From positions 62,001 through 126,000 of the forward strand of contig NZ_JAMBOE010000009.1 in NCBI RefSeq assembly GCF_023715465.1: a DNA stretch of 64,000 bases, in the 5' to 3' direction. This DNA comes from Paenibacillus macerans (lineage in GTDB: Bacteria; Bacillota; Bacilli; Paenibacillales; Paenibacillaceae). This document shows positions 51,814 through 59,794 of the stretch, one piece after another (within the stretch, counting starts at the first letter, position 1; each line of letters starts with the position of its first letter). The position numbers were made by a program, and so were the translations under genes. Below the pieces are notes generated by a model. It saw only the letters and a list, made by a program, of their open reading frames with translations. It had not been told where the DNA came from and searched no databases.

Positions 51814-52321
51814 ACGAACAGGCGGGCGTTGCTGCAAATGGAAGGGTTCAGGCTACAGCAAAATCACGGTCTTTTCGTTTCCCTGGCGTCTTGTCCTTGA
51901 TTCCTGTCTTGATCTCCTGTCTTGATCTCTTGTCCAGTCTGTTTCACCTTCCCTAAACCTGATTCCTTCTCCTAAACCCGTCTAAATTATCTCGAACCGA
52001 TCTGCTTCTCCACTAAATATTTTCTTCTCCCGAGTTTGTCTGTTTCTCTGCTACCCTGATCAAACGGGATAATCGTGCAAAGCGTCCGGACAGTGAGTGT
52101 TGATCTGATGCCCACCCCAAGAAAAGAATACTATAATTCGTTTGGCCGTTGATTTAGGTCGGGCTGATGTCTATAACGATGAAAGACACCCCTTCTGTCT
52201 GATCGTAGAAGCTCGTCACTCTCTCTTTACCAAACGAAGCAGTGTTTTTCTATTTTGCCAGCCGCCAATCTTAATTCTTTGCTCCCAACATGGTGGTTCA
52301 GCGATTCGTCCGGGTTTGGAC
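51814..52321. other. Gene-free stretch with low-complexity segment
   Basis: No credible gene was seen. Positions ~51885-51945 contain imperfect tandem CTTGTCTTGAT-type units (TCCTGTCTTGATCTC and variants). An open plus-strand frame crossing 52142-52552 is an antisense shadow of the WYL regulator gene. Confidence 0.6.
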
Positions 52322-53278
52322 TTAGCTGTATTTATCCAGCAGCTCGGTCAGTTTGTGCTTGATCGCTTCGATCAGTTCCGGTGGGCGGGTGACGGTCGCT
52401 TCACGCCCCAAGCCGATGAAAAAATTGGCCAGGAACGGAATTTCTACCGGGGGAATTTGCCCCCGCAGCAGGCCCGATCCATCCTCGCGAAGTTCAAGAC
52501 GAAAGTGGCGGAGGATCTCGCCCTCGCAGGCCTCGATCCCCAGCGGGGTTAGCTCGATGGTGCAATCCACGTAGATTGGCTTTCTATCAATGAACGATTC
52601 CCAATTACCGAGATGGACATGCCGCAGATCGAGCGGTTTTGGCGCGGAGTCCGCTTCCTCGATGACGGCCGAGCCGATACGGTCGCAGCGGAACAAGCGA
52701 AAATCTTCGCGCTCGAAGCAATACGCTGGGCAGTACCATAAACCGCGGCTGGCGTATATCCCGAGCGGTTGAATATGCCGGGTGGTCGTGGCGCCGGACC
52801 GCGAAGCGTAGGCGATGCGGATGACTTTTTGCCGGATAGCGCCGTCCAGCAGAACCGCGAGAAAAGGAAAGTCCGACTGCCTTTCGGGCGTCACGAAATC
52901 GACCCGGTTTTTCATCTGATCGATACGGTCCCGGACATCTCCGGACATATAATGGTAAAACTTGCTTAATGCCGAGGAAGCTTCCGTTTCAAACGGGAGA
53001 AAGCGGTAATGGCGCAGGGCATGGCTGGCGAAAAAAATGGACACCGCCTCCTCTTCGGTAAAAGCGATGGGGGGCAGCACTCTTTCGTTCAGCACCTGGT
53101 AGCCGCCATGCGGTCCGACCTCGGAATACAGCGGTACGCCCAGTTCGCTTAACTCCTGAAGATCCCTGAGGATCGTACGCGGTGAAACGCCGAATTCCCC
53201 GGCCAATTCCTTAACGGTGAATTTTCGCTTACGATTGACGGTCATCATTAATTCCATCAGACGTTTCGATTTGGACAT
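52322..53278 (-). CDS. YafY-type HTH/WYL domain regulator
   Basis: 318 residues. The N-terminal DeoR-like helix-turn-helix ('FTVKELAGEFGVSPRTILRD') is followed by the 'GVPLYSEVGPHGGYQV' wing, a central WYL domain (~140-215; the core reads 'SRGLWYCPAYCFEREDFRLF') and a C-terminal WCX extension. WYL regulators bind small ligands or nucleic acids and commonly repress a neighbouring gene. It diverges from a VOC-family gene, with a perfect palindrome over its own promoter. Confidence 0.88.
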   Translation of the reverse strand: MSKSKRLMELMMTVNRKRKFTVKELAGEFGVSPRTILRDLQELSELGVPLYSEVGPHGGYQVLNERVLPPIAFTEEEAVSIFFASHALRHYRFLPFETEASSALSKFYHYMSGDVRDRIDQMKNRVDFVTPERQSDFPFLAVLLDGAIRQKVIRIAYASRSGATTTRHIQPLGIYASRGLWYCPAYCFEREDFRLFRCDRIGSAVIEEADSAPKPLDLRHVHLGNWESFIDRKPIYVDCTIELTPLGIEACEGEILRHFRLELREDGSGLLRGQIPPVEIPFLANFFIGLGREATVTRPPELIEAIKHKLTELLDKYS

Positions 53279-53309
53279 GGGGAGCTCTCCGTGTTCATTT
53301 TTTTATTTA

Positions 53310-53324
53310 TGACAATACTTGTCA
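53310..53324. promoter_or_regulatory. Palindromic operator between WYL regulator and VOC gene
   Basis: TGACAA-TAC-TTGTCA, a perfect 6-bp inverted repeat with a 3-bp centre. It overlaps the -10 of the minus-strand promoter (TTGTAG / 17 bp / TATTGT, complement of 53335-53340 and 53312-53317), and its right arm TTGTCA could serve as -35 for the plus-strand gene. A good candidate binding site for the WYL regulator. Confidence 0.5.
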
Positions 53325-53424
53325 CTATTATGGGCTACAATAAAAATCGAATCAAGCGGAAACGGAGATCGCCACTTTCCCCCTCCGGATTCCGACCCAT
53401 TAAATCCTTAAGGAGTGTGTTCAC

Positions 53425-53847
53425 ATGATTCTGTTGACAACCCCCCTGATTGCCCTGGATGGAAAAGCTGACGAAGCGATTGCTTTTTATGAGCAGGCGC
53501 TGGAGGCCAAGGTGGCGTTTAAGCAAACCTTCGGCGAAATGCCCGAACCCCAACAGCCGATGACTGGCGAGGTGAAAAAGCGCATAGCGCACTCCATACT
53601 GAAGCTGGGGGAAACGGAGCTTTATGTATGCGATATTTTTCCGGACCAGCCGCATCAATCGGGCAGCCAGGTTACGGTTTGCCTGACGTCAAGTACGGCG
53701 GATCATACGCGGAAGCTTTATGATGCCTTAAAGGAGGGCGGGCGCGTCGATATGCCGCTGCAGTCCATTTATTTCAGCCCGGCTTACGCCGTTGTCACCG
53801 ACAAGTTCGGAGTGACCTTCCACCTGTTCACCACACGCCCGGCTTAA
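53425..53847 (+). CDS. VOC family protein (PhnB-like)
   Basis: 140 residues of the vicinal-oxygen-chelate fold, PhnB/3-demethylubiquinone-methyltransferase-like group: 'LDGKADEAIAFYEQAL', 'HSILKLGETELYVCD', and C-terminal 'YAVVTDKFGVTFHLFT'. Members bind metals or small ligands, and many are resistance or detoxification proteins. The substrate is unknown. It is probably controlled by the divergent WYL regulator. The start ATG follows AAGGAGTG. Confidence 0.85.
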   Translation: MILLTTPLIALDGKADEAIAFYEQALEAKVAFKQTFGEMPEPQQPMTGEVKKRIAHSILKLGETELYVCDIFPDQPHQSGSQVTVCLTSSTADHTRKLYDALKEGGRVDMPLQSIYFSPAYAVVTDKFGVTFHLFTTRPA

Positions 53848-53883
53848 AGGTCGAATTATACCCATTCCCGGATTGCCGAAGGG

Positions 53884-53919
53884 AGCGGCCCGTTCGCATA
53901 CGAAGCGAGCAGGGCCGCT
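53884..53919 (+). terminator. Hairpin after VOC gene
   Basis: AGCGGCCC / GGGCCGCT arms enclose an inner TTCG..CGAA pairing and are followed by TCTTGTGTT, a weak tail. Confidence 0.6.
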
Positions 53920-53956
53920 TCTTGTGTTATGATTATGGGTAAAGGGGAGGTAGCCC

Positions 53957-54268
53957 ATGGAAATTCGCGAAACAACGGAACAGGAATGGCTCGACCGCGC
54001 GGAACAAACCTCCGGCAAGGAGGCGTTGTTTTTCTTTACGGCGTTGTGCGGAACTTGCAAACTGGCGGAAAAAATGCTGGATATCGCTTTGGCGGCTGGG
54101 CCAAGCATCCCGGTATCCAAGCTGAATATCAACTATAGTCCACGGCTTCGCGATCAATGGGAGATTTCCAGCGTTCCTTGCCTGATCGTCCTGCAGGACG
54201 GCCAGCCGATGCAAAAGGAATACGCGATGCGTTCGGTCGTCGATTTGCGGGAGTGGTTGAAGGTTTAG
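53957..54268 (+). CDS. Thioredoxin-like protein
   Basis: 103 residues with a thioredoxin fold: active site 'CGTC' (in 'ALCGTCKLAEKML') and the cis-proline segment 'SVPCLIVLQDG'. It has no signal peptide, so it acts in the cytoplasm. The YtpP-like small thioredoxins of Bacilli have the same length. The ribosome site GGGGAGG is 7 bp upstream. It stands between hairpins and the MoxR operon. Confidence 0.88.
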   Translation: MEIRETTEQEWLDRAEQTSGKEALFFFTALCGTCKLAEKMLDIALAAGPSIPVSKLNINYSPRLRDQWEISSVPCLIVLQDGQPMQKEYAMRSVVDLREWLKV

Positions 54269-54354
54269 GGAAACCCTCACCTCCGGCTATAAAGCGGCCG
54301 GGCTTTTTGTTAAGATGGAAAGGAAGAAATCGGTAAAAGGCGGTGTCGGTACTT

Positions 54355-55332
54355 ATGGAACTGCGGGAAGCGATGGATTTGATCGGGCGGATTCGCCGCA
54401 ATATCGGCGAGGTGGTCGTCGGCAAAGAGGAGGTGATCGACCTGCTGCTCGCTTCGCTGCTCGGGAACGGCCATGTGCTTTTGGAGGACGTGCCCGGCAC
54501 AGGCAAAACGCTGCTTGCGAAAGCGCTCGCAAAATCACTCGGCGGCGAGTTTAAGCGAGTCCAGTTTACGCCGGATTTATTGCCTTCGGACCTGAGCGGC
54601 ATTCATTTTTTCAATCAGAAAACGGGGGAGTTCGAGTTTCGGCCGGGTCCGGTGTTTACGCATGTGCTCCTGGCGGACGAAATCAACCGGGCGACGCCGC
54701 GCACGCAGTCCAGTTTGCTGGAATGCATGGAGGAGCGCCAGGTGACGATCGACGGCGTCACGCATGAACTGGGGGCACCTTTTTTTGTCATGGCCACGCA
54801 AAATCCGATCGACCAGCAGGGAACCTTTCCCCTGCCGGAGGCGCAGCTGGACCGGTTCCTGATGCGGATTGTGATGGGGTATCCGTCGCACGGTGAAGGC
54901 GTCGCCATCCTGCAGCGCTTTAAGGAACGCCAGCCGCTGGCGGAAATCGGGGCGGCCGCTTCGGCCGAAGAGGTGGCGGCGGCCCAGCGGTATACGCGGA
55001 CGATCCGCATCCAGGATGATCTGCTCGGCTACATCGTGGCCGTGACTGAGGCGACTCGGAAGCATCCGGAAGTGAAGCTGGGGGCCAGCCCGCGGGCGAG
55101 CACGGCACTGCTGCGCGCTTCCCAGGGCTTGGCGCTGATTCGGGGCCGGGATTACGTCACCCCGGACGATATCAAAGCGGCGGCCGTGCCGGTGCTGGCC
55201 CATCGACTGGTGTTGCGGCAAGGCCTTCGCAGCGCCCAGGAGCAAGGAAGCGAAGCCGTTCTTCAGGCGCTGCAGCAGGTGGAGGTGCCGGCCGAGCCGC
55301 TTCTGACGGCCCGGGGAATGCAGGAGGATTGA
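54355..55332 (+). CDS. MoxR-type AAA+ ATPase
   Basis: 325 residues from the ATG at 54355; an in-frame GTG at 54343 is possible but poorly placed. Walker A 'EDVPGTGKT' (~44-52), Walker B 'LLADEIN' (105-111), sensor motif 'MATQNPIDQQGTFPLPEAQL' and a C-terminal lid are all present. MoxR ATPases act as chaperones assembling complexes with von Willebrand-type DUF58 proteins; the DUF58 gene follows 4 bp later. This is the first gene of a MoxR/DUF58/transglutaminase-like group whose third member is displaced here. Confidence 0.93.
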   Translation: MELREAMDLIGRIRRNIGEVVVGKEEVIDLLLASLLGNGHVLLEDVPGTGKTLLAKALAKSLGGEFKRVQFTPDLLPSDLSGIHFFNQKTGEFEFRPGPVFTHVLLADEINRATPRTQSSLLECMEERQVTIDGVTHELGAPFFVMATQNPIDQQGTFPLPEAQLDRFLMRIVMGYPSHGEGVAILQRFKERQPLAEIGAAASAEEVAAAQRYTRTIRIQDDLLGYIVAVTEATRKHPEVKLGASPRASTALLRASQGLALIRGRDYVTPDDIKAAAVPVLAHRLVLRQGLRSAQEQGSEAVLQALQQVEVPAEPLLTARGMQED

Positions 55333-55336
55333 TCCC

Positions 55337-56434
55337 ATGCAGCTGCCTTGGCTTATTTTAAGCGCGGTTCTCCTTATCGTGCTGGTTGCTGCGTTATACC
55401 GCCGGTGTGCGCTGAAGGGGATACGGTATGAGCGGTATTTTTCCAAACGGGCCGCTTTTGAAGGCGACGAGGTTGAAATGATCGAGGTCATCGCCAATGC
55501 CAAGCTGCTGCCGCTGCCTTGGCTTCGCCTGGAATCGAGCATTCCCGCCGGGCTTGCGTTTGGGAAACAGAGCAACCTGGCGATTCATGCCGGGGAAATT
55601 TATCAGAACCACAGCAGCCTTTTTCATCTCCGGCCGTACCGGCAAATTACGAGGCGCCATAAGGTCGTTTGCGCCCGTAGGGGGCTGTACCGGCTGGAAT
55701 CGGCCACGATGACGACAGGCGATCCGCTGGGGTTGAACTCGGAGGTCAAACAGTTTCCGCTGGATCTGGAGCTGCTTGTGTATCCGCAGGTGGTTCCGCT
55801 GGAAGAATTGCCGCTGCCGAACCACAGCTGGCTTGGGGAAGTCGCCGTCCGGCGCTGGATCGTGGAGGACCCGTTTTTGACCGCGGGGATCCGCGCCTAC
55901 CGCCCCGGAGATCCTATGAGCCAGATCAACTGGAAGGCGACGGCCCGAACCGGGGAACTGCAGGTGCACAAACGGGATTATACCGCCGATCATCGGCTGG
56001 TGATCTGCCTTAATGTGGAGATCAGCGATTCGATGTGGAAAACGGTGACCGAGCCGGAGCGGATTGAGCTGGGGATTCGTTATGCCGCTTCGATGGCGGA
56101 GTATGCGCTGCGTAACGGGTTAAGCGCGGGATTCCTGAGCAATGCGCAACTGCCGGGCGGCAAGGTGGAGCCGGTCCGCATTGAGCCGCAGGCGGCAACC
56201 GACCAACTGGAACTGCTGCTGGAAACGATGGCGCGGCTTGTTCTGGACAGAACGGTTTCGATGGTTCGGCTGCTCGAACTGGAGCTTGAGGCGGGAGCGG
56301 CCGACACCGATTACTTGATCATTTCCTGCCACTGGGGCGGGAAGCTCGCGGAAACAGCGGAGCTGCTGCGGCGCGGCGGCAACGGCGTGGAATGGATGGA
56401 AATTCCCGAATGGGCCGAGCAAAGTTCAACCTAG
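55337..56434 (+). CDS. DUF58 domain protein (MoxR partner)
   Basis: 365 residues with an N-terminal membrane helix (~5-22) and the DUF58 core 'GIRAYRPGDPMSQINWKAT' near residue 190. The C-terminal half resembles a degenerate von Willebrand factor A domain. It is the standard partner of MoxR ATPases; the molecular function in Bacillota is not settled, though envelope-linked roles are proposed. It is probably co-translated with moxR-like (4-bp gap). Confidence 0.9.
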   Translation: MQLPWLILSAVLLIVLVAALYRRCALKGIRYERYFSKRAAFEGDEVEMIEVIANAKLLPLPWLRLESSIPAGLAFGKQSNLAIHAGEIYQNHSSLFHLRPYRQITRRHKVVCARRGLYRLESATMTTGDPLGLNSEVKQFPLDLELLVYPQVVPLEELPLPNHSWLGEVAVRRWIVEDPFLTAGIRAYRPGDPMSQINWKATARTGELQVHKRDYTADHRLVICLNVEISDSMWKTVTEPERIELGIRYAASMAEYALRNGLSAGFLSNAQLPGGKVEPVRIEPQAATDQLELLLETMARLVLDRTVSMVRLLELELEAGAADTDYLIISCHWGGKLAETAELLRRGGNGVEWMEIPEWAEQSST

Positions 56435-56496
56435 AAATCGGTGCTGGACAGTTGGCTGCTGGAACTGCCAATTGTGGTGTTAAACCCAGCCCTTTT

Positions 56497-56700
56497 AAAA
56501 TAGCGGAACTTTATGTACTTATTATCCGGAGCCAGGCCTGTTTATCCTCATTAGCGACATTTTTTGTCCTTATTTTCCTATGAATGGTCCAGAACACGGG
56601 CATTTCCTAACGGCTGGGGAAAATAGCGACATAAAATTCTCTTATTGCACTCGGAATGGGTGGTATCGCCGAAATAACGACATTTTTTACCGCTATTTTA
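56497..56700 (+). repeat. Intergenic repeat family D, copy 5
   Basis: It begins AAAATAGCGGAACTTTATGT, holds CATTAGCGACATTTTTTGTC then CTTATTTTCC, and ends with CGAAATAACGACATTTTTTA then CCGCTATTTT, which is the inverse of its beginning. The rest of 56701-56903 has a TATAAT (56853-56858) that may serve the next gene. Confidence 0.8.
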
Positions 56701-56903
56701 GAAGGATGCGGGTCCCTTAATAAGACTATAAATTCCTTGTACCCCCAGCTGGGATTTGGTCGCGCATTAAAGAACACCGTCGAAGCAATTCCTCCGGTGG
56801 TGTTCCTTAGTGCCTATCTTGATATTTGGTCAATGGTGCTTTATGTTAGGATTATAATTTTACCTAGTAAAGTTATTAGACTAAATTGAAGAGGTGATCG
56901 AGC

Positions 56904-57320
56904 ATGGCTTTTCAGGCGAAGAGTACATTCATTAACTTGCCGGTGAAAGATTTGCAGAAAACGATGGATTTTTTCGGACAGATCGGATTTGAATTCAATT
57001 TGCAATTTACCGACGATAAGGCTACCTGCATGATTATCAACGACACTACCTATGCCATGCTGCTCGTGGAGTCCTACTTCCAAACGTTCATTAAGAAAGA
57101 GCTTGCCGATGCAACGAAAACCTGCGAAGTGCTTGTTTCCCTGGCCGCCGACAGCCGCGAACACGTGGACGAGCTCGTCAATAAAGCCTTTACCGCCGGT
57201 GCAACCCCCTCGAGTGATCCGCAGGATCACGGCTTTATGTATCAGTGGGGCTTTCAGGACATAAATGGGCATATATGGGAAATTTTCCATATGGCCGATC
57301 CTTCGTCCGAACAAGCGTAA
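56904..57320 (+). CDS. VOC/glyoxalase-like protein
   Basis: 138 residues of the VOC fold: 'FINLPVKDLQKTMDFFGQIG' at the start, 'MIINDTTYAMLLVE' in the middle, and a C-terminal 'FQDINGHIWEIFHM' containing the usual Glu metal ligand. The substrate is unknown. It interrupts the MoxR/DUF58 and DUF4129 genes, flanked on both sides by intergenic repeats, so it may be a later insertion. Confidence 0.85.
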   Translation: MAFQAKSTFINLPVKDLQKTMDFFGQIGFEFNLQFTDDKATCMIINDTTYAMLLVESYFQTFIKKELADATKTCEVLVSLAADSREHVDELVNKAFTAGATPSSDPQDHGFMYQWGFQDINGHIWEIFHMADPSSEQA

Positions 57321-57417
57321 CCGGCTTAAACGAGAATAAGCAAGGTTCACCTTTTTGAGATGATACGGTATTGAGAGCCGCTATTCCGAGGTTTCCGCGT
57401 GCTGATCCAACGTGCTG

Positions 57418-57596
57418 ATTGGAAAAATCCAACAGAAATAAATTTGGTGGTAAATATAGCCGCTTGATTGGATATTTCCAATAGATGAGGTTTGGTGGGG
57501 GCAAAATGGACGGTTTGCGCGAATTCTATCGGATATTTCCAATGAGAGCTAAAAGTGGTGTTCACTTTCCGTCGATCTAATTGGAATTTTCCAATG
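57418..57596 (+). repeat. Intergenic repeat family B, copy 3
   Basis: Four ATTGGA..TCCAA(T/C)-type motifs at about 57418, 57466, 57530 and 57580, with the same intervening phrases as copies 1 and 2 (for example CCAATAGATGAGGTT and CGAATTCTATCGGATATTTC). Confidence 0.78.
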
Positions 57597-57860
57597 AACT
57601 ACCCCATCGTCCGGCTCGGCGGAAATGTGAACACGAAATGAGTATCGGTGTTAGGGCAATATGGCGGCCACACTTCGGAATAGCAGCCGGGGGAGGCCGC
57701 CTTTCTTGTGTTACGAGTGACGGATACGCGGGCCAGAAATGGCGCCGGTTCCGCCGCAGTTATGGTATGATGGTTTTATCGGTGAATGAGTTAAAGCATG
57801 GGTTGTACAGCCAGTTTAAGTTGTAAAGTTCGAGTTATAAAATTAATGGAGGTTTTGGGC

Positions 57861-59702
57861 GTGAAACCAGATGTAAGCCGGGAGAAAACGGTTGACGCGA
57901 ATTCCAATGGTTCCGCTTACATATACAACTCGTTTAAGCTTTGGTTGTCCTGCCTGATCGAACTGGGGCTTCTGCTCCCGGTTTGGCTTGTCGCTCAGGC
58001 CTATTTGCTTGGGCCGGGGACGGCAGCATGGCTGTGCGGGTTGCCGCTGCTGTCGCTCGGGGGCGTGCTGCTGCGCAACCGTCTGCGTATGCTGTGGCAG
58101 CGGTGGGCTGTCGCCTTGCTGCTGGGAGCGGCGATTGCCCTAGTGGCGGCTGGGGCAGAGGCTTGGACCGGAACATGGTCCGACACGGTCGCCGGCGCTA
58201 ATGCCGGTGTTGGTGCTAGCGCTGGTACGGTCGCAATCGTAATGGCGGGCTCTGGAGCTGGCCCGGCCAACGCATCCATGGCTCTTGCGCTTGTGATTGT
58301 GCGCTCTAGCTTCTGGTTTGCCGCCGGTGCGTTTTGCTGCCTCCAGGGGGTTACGGCCGCGTTGCGGATCGGCAACTTCCGCCTGTACTGGTCCGGCATT
58401 GCCTTGTACTTTGCCACCGGGATCGCCTTTCCGCGCATCCCCGGGCTCGAAGCAACGGTTCCGCTGCTCACCTGGGCGGGGGCGGCCTGCCTGGCGCTAG
58501 CCTTGTTTGTGACGAACGACAGTCTCCTGCGTTACAGTTCGCTATCCGGCGATCCAGCGGAGCGGCTTCCCGGGGGCTTAAAACGCCATAACCGCCTGTT
58601 CATCGGCGTTATCGTCATCGTTTCCCTGGCGCTTGCGGCCGGGGCGGGCGGGTGGCTTGGCCGCCTGCTGTGGGGCCTGCTGAAAACGTTCGTCCAATGG
58701 CTGGCCCGCCCGGGGGAACAGGGGCCACCGCCGGAACAAGCGGTGGAGCCGCCGCCCGTGCAGCCCATGCTGCCGCCAGCGGAAGCGCATGAGCCGGGAA
58801 TCTGGTCGCGCTTGCTGGACTTCGCTTTTTATTCCATTGGCATTCTGGCCCTTGCAGCGGCACTTGGTTTCGGCCTGTATTGGCTTTACCGGAACGCGGG
58901 CGGAGTATGGCGCCGGGCGATCGACCGCCTGGTGGATTTGCTGCGCAGGGAGAAACCTGTACAGGAGAATACTGCGTACCGCGACGAGGAAATCCGGATT
59001 TTTACGTGGGAAGCGGCGCTTAAAAAGTGGACAAAAGCGGGCGCTGCCCTGTTCCGCTCCAAGAAAGCCGAACGTTGGGAGGAACTTCAAGACAATCGGG
59101 AGAGGGTCCGTTATTTGTACCGCCGTATGCTGCAGGCGGAGCGTGAAGGCGGATACCGGATCAAGCCGCATCTTACGCCCTATGAAATGGCTTTGGATAT
59201 TAGGCGGGAGCGCGGCGAAAAGGCGGTGCGTGGCAAGGCAGCGGGCAAGGTGAAGGAAAAGGCGGAAAAATCGCGCTACGTCAGCAAGCTGGCCGCAGCC
59301 GCGGCAGAGGCGGAGGCAGCCAAGGCCGCAAGGGAGGCCTTGTTCGCCAAGCCCGCAGCTTGCAATGAGGGCGCAAAGCCTGCCGAGCCTGCAAAGTCGG
59401 AAGAGGCAACCAAGTCTGGCGAACTCGTCAAGCCGGAAATAGCAGTCGAGACAACGTTCTCCACCATGTCCGCCAAGCCCAAACAAGCCGCCCTGACAGC
59501 AGATCGTCCGCGCATGTCCGAATCGTTAGAGCCTGCCGCTGCTAAAGGGCCGGGGCCGGCGGAGCCGCAGGCGGCAGCCGACACCAAGGAACTGCAAAAT
59601 ACGGGGTCAGGCCTGCTTGTTCGCTTGTATTATAAAGTCCGCTACGGCGATGAAATGCCACGGGACGATGAAGTGGCAGAAGTCCGGCGGCAGTTGCTGT
59701 AG
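57861..59702 (+). CDS. DUF4129 membrane protein with long low-complexity insertion
   Basis: 613 residues from the GTG at 57861 (GGAGG 8 bp upstream). The N-terminal ~350 residues contain several hydrophobic helices, a Gly/Ala/Val-rich region and a Pro-rich linker, as in the membrane proteins encoded after MoxR/DUF58 pairs. No transglutaminase Cys-His-Asp triad is seen. The C-terminal DUF4129 domain appears split: its first half ('VRYLYRRMLQ', 'LTPYEMALDIRRER', ~412-450) is separated from its last part ('LYYKVRYGDEMPRDDEV', ~585-605) by about 130 residues of Ala/Lys/Glu/Pro low complexity. The gene ends at a bidirectional terminator. Confidence 0.75.
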   Translation: MKPDVSREKTVDANSNGSAYIYNSFKLWLSCLIELGLLLPVWLVAQAYLLGPGTAAWLCGLPLLSLGGVLLRNRLRMLWQRWAVALLLGAAIALVAAGAEAWTGTWSDTVAGANAGVGASAGTVAIVMAGSGAGPANASMALALVIVRSSFWFAAGAFCCLQGVTAALRIGNFRLYWSGIALYFATGIAFPRIPGLEATVPLLTWAGAACLALALFVTNDSLLRYSSLSGDPAERLPGGLKRHNRLFIGVIVIVSLALAAGAGGWLGRLLWGLLKTFVQWLARPGEQGPPPEQAVEPPPVQPMLPPAEAHEPGIWSRLLDFAFYSIGILALAAALGFGLYWLYRNAGGVWRRAIDRLVDLLRREKPVQENTAYRDEEIRIFTWEAALKKWTKAGAALFRSKKAERWEELQDNRERVRYLYRRMLQAEREGGYRIKPHLTPYEMALDIRRERGEKAVRGKAAGKVKEKAEKSRYVSKLAAAAAEAEAAKAAREALFAKPAACNEGAKPAEPAKSEEATKSGELVKPEIAVETTFSTMSAKPKQAALTADRPRMSESLEPAAAKGPGPAEPQAAADTKELQNTGSGLLVRLYYKVRYGDEMPRDDEVAEVRRQLL

Positions 59703-59726
59703 TTGTTCAACGGACTCGAAACCAAA

Positions 59727-59766
59727 AAGGCTGCTCGCAAGTTTGGGTTAACCTGCGAACAGCCTT
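59727..59766. terminator. Bidirectional terminator
   Basis: AAGGCTGCTCGCA pairs with TGCGAACAGCCTT (one G-U). On the plus strand it is followed by ATTTATTTT and on the minus strand by TTTTTGG, serving both convergent genes. Confidence 0.8.
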
Positions 59767-59794
59767 ATTTATTTTATAGCGATCCGGCTCCTGA

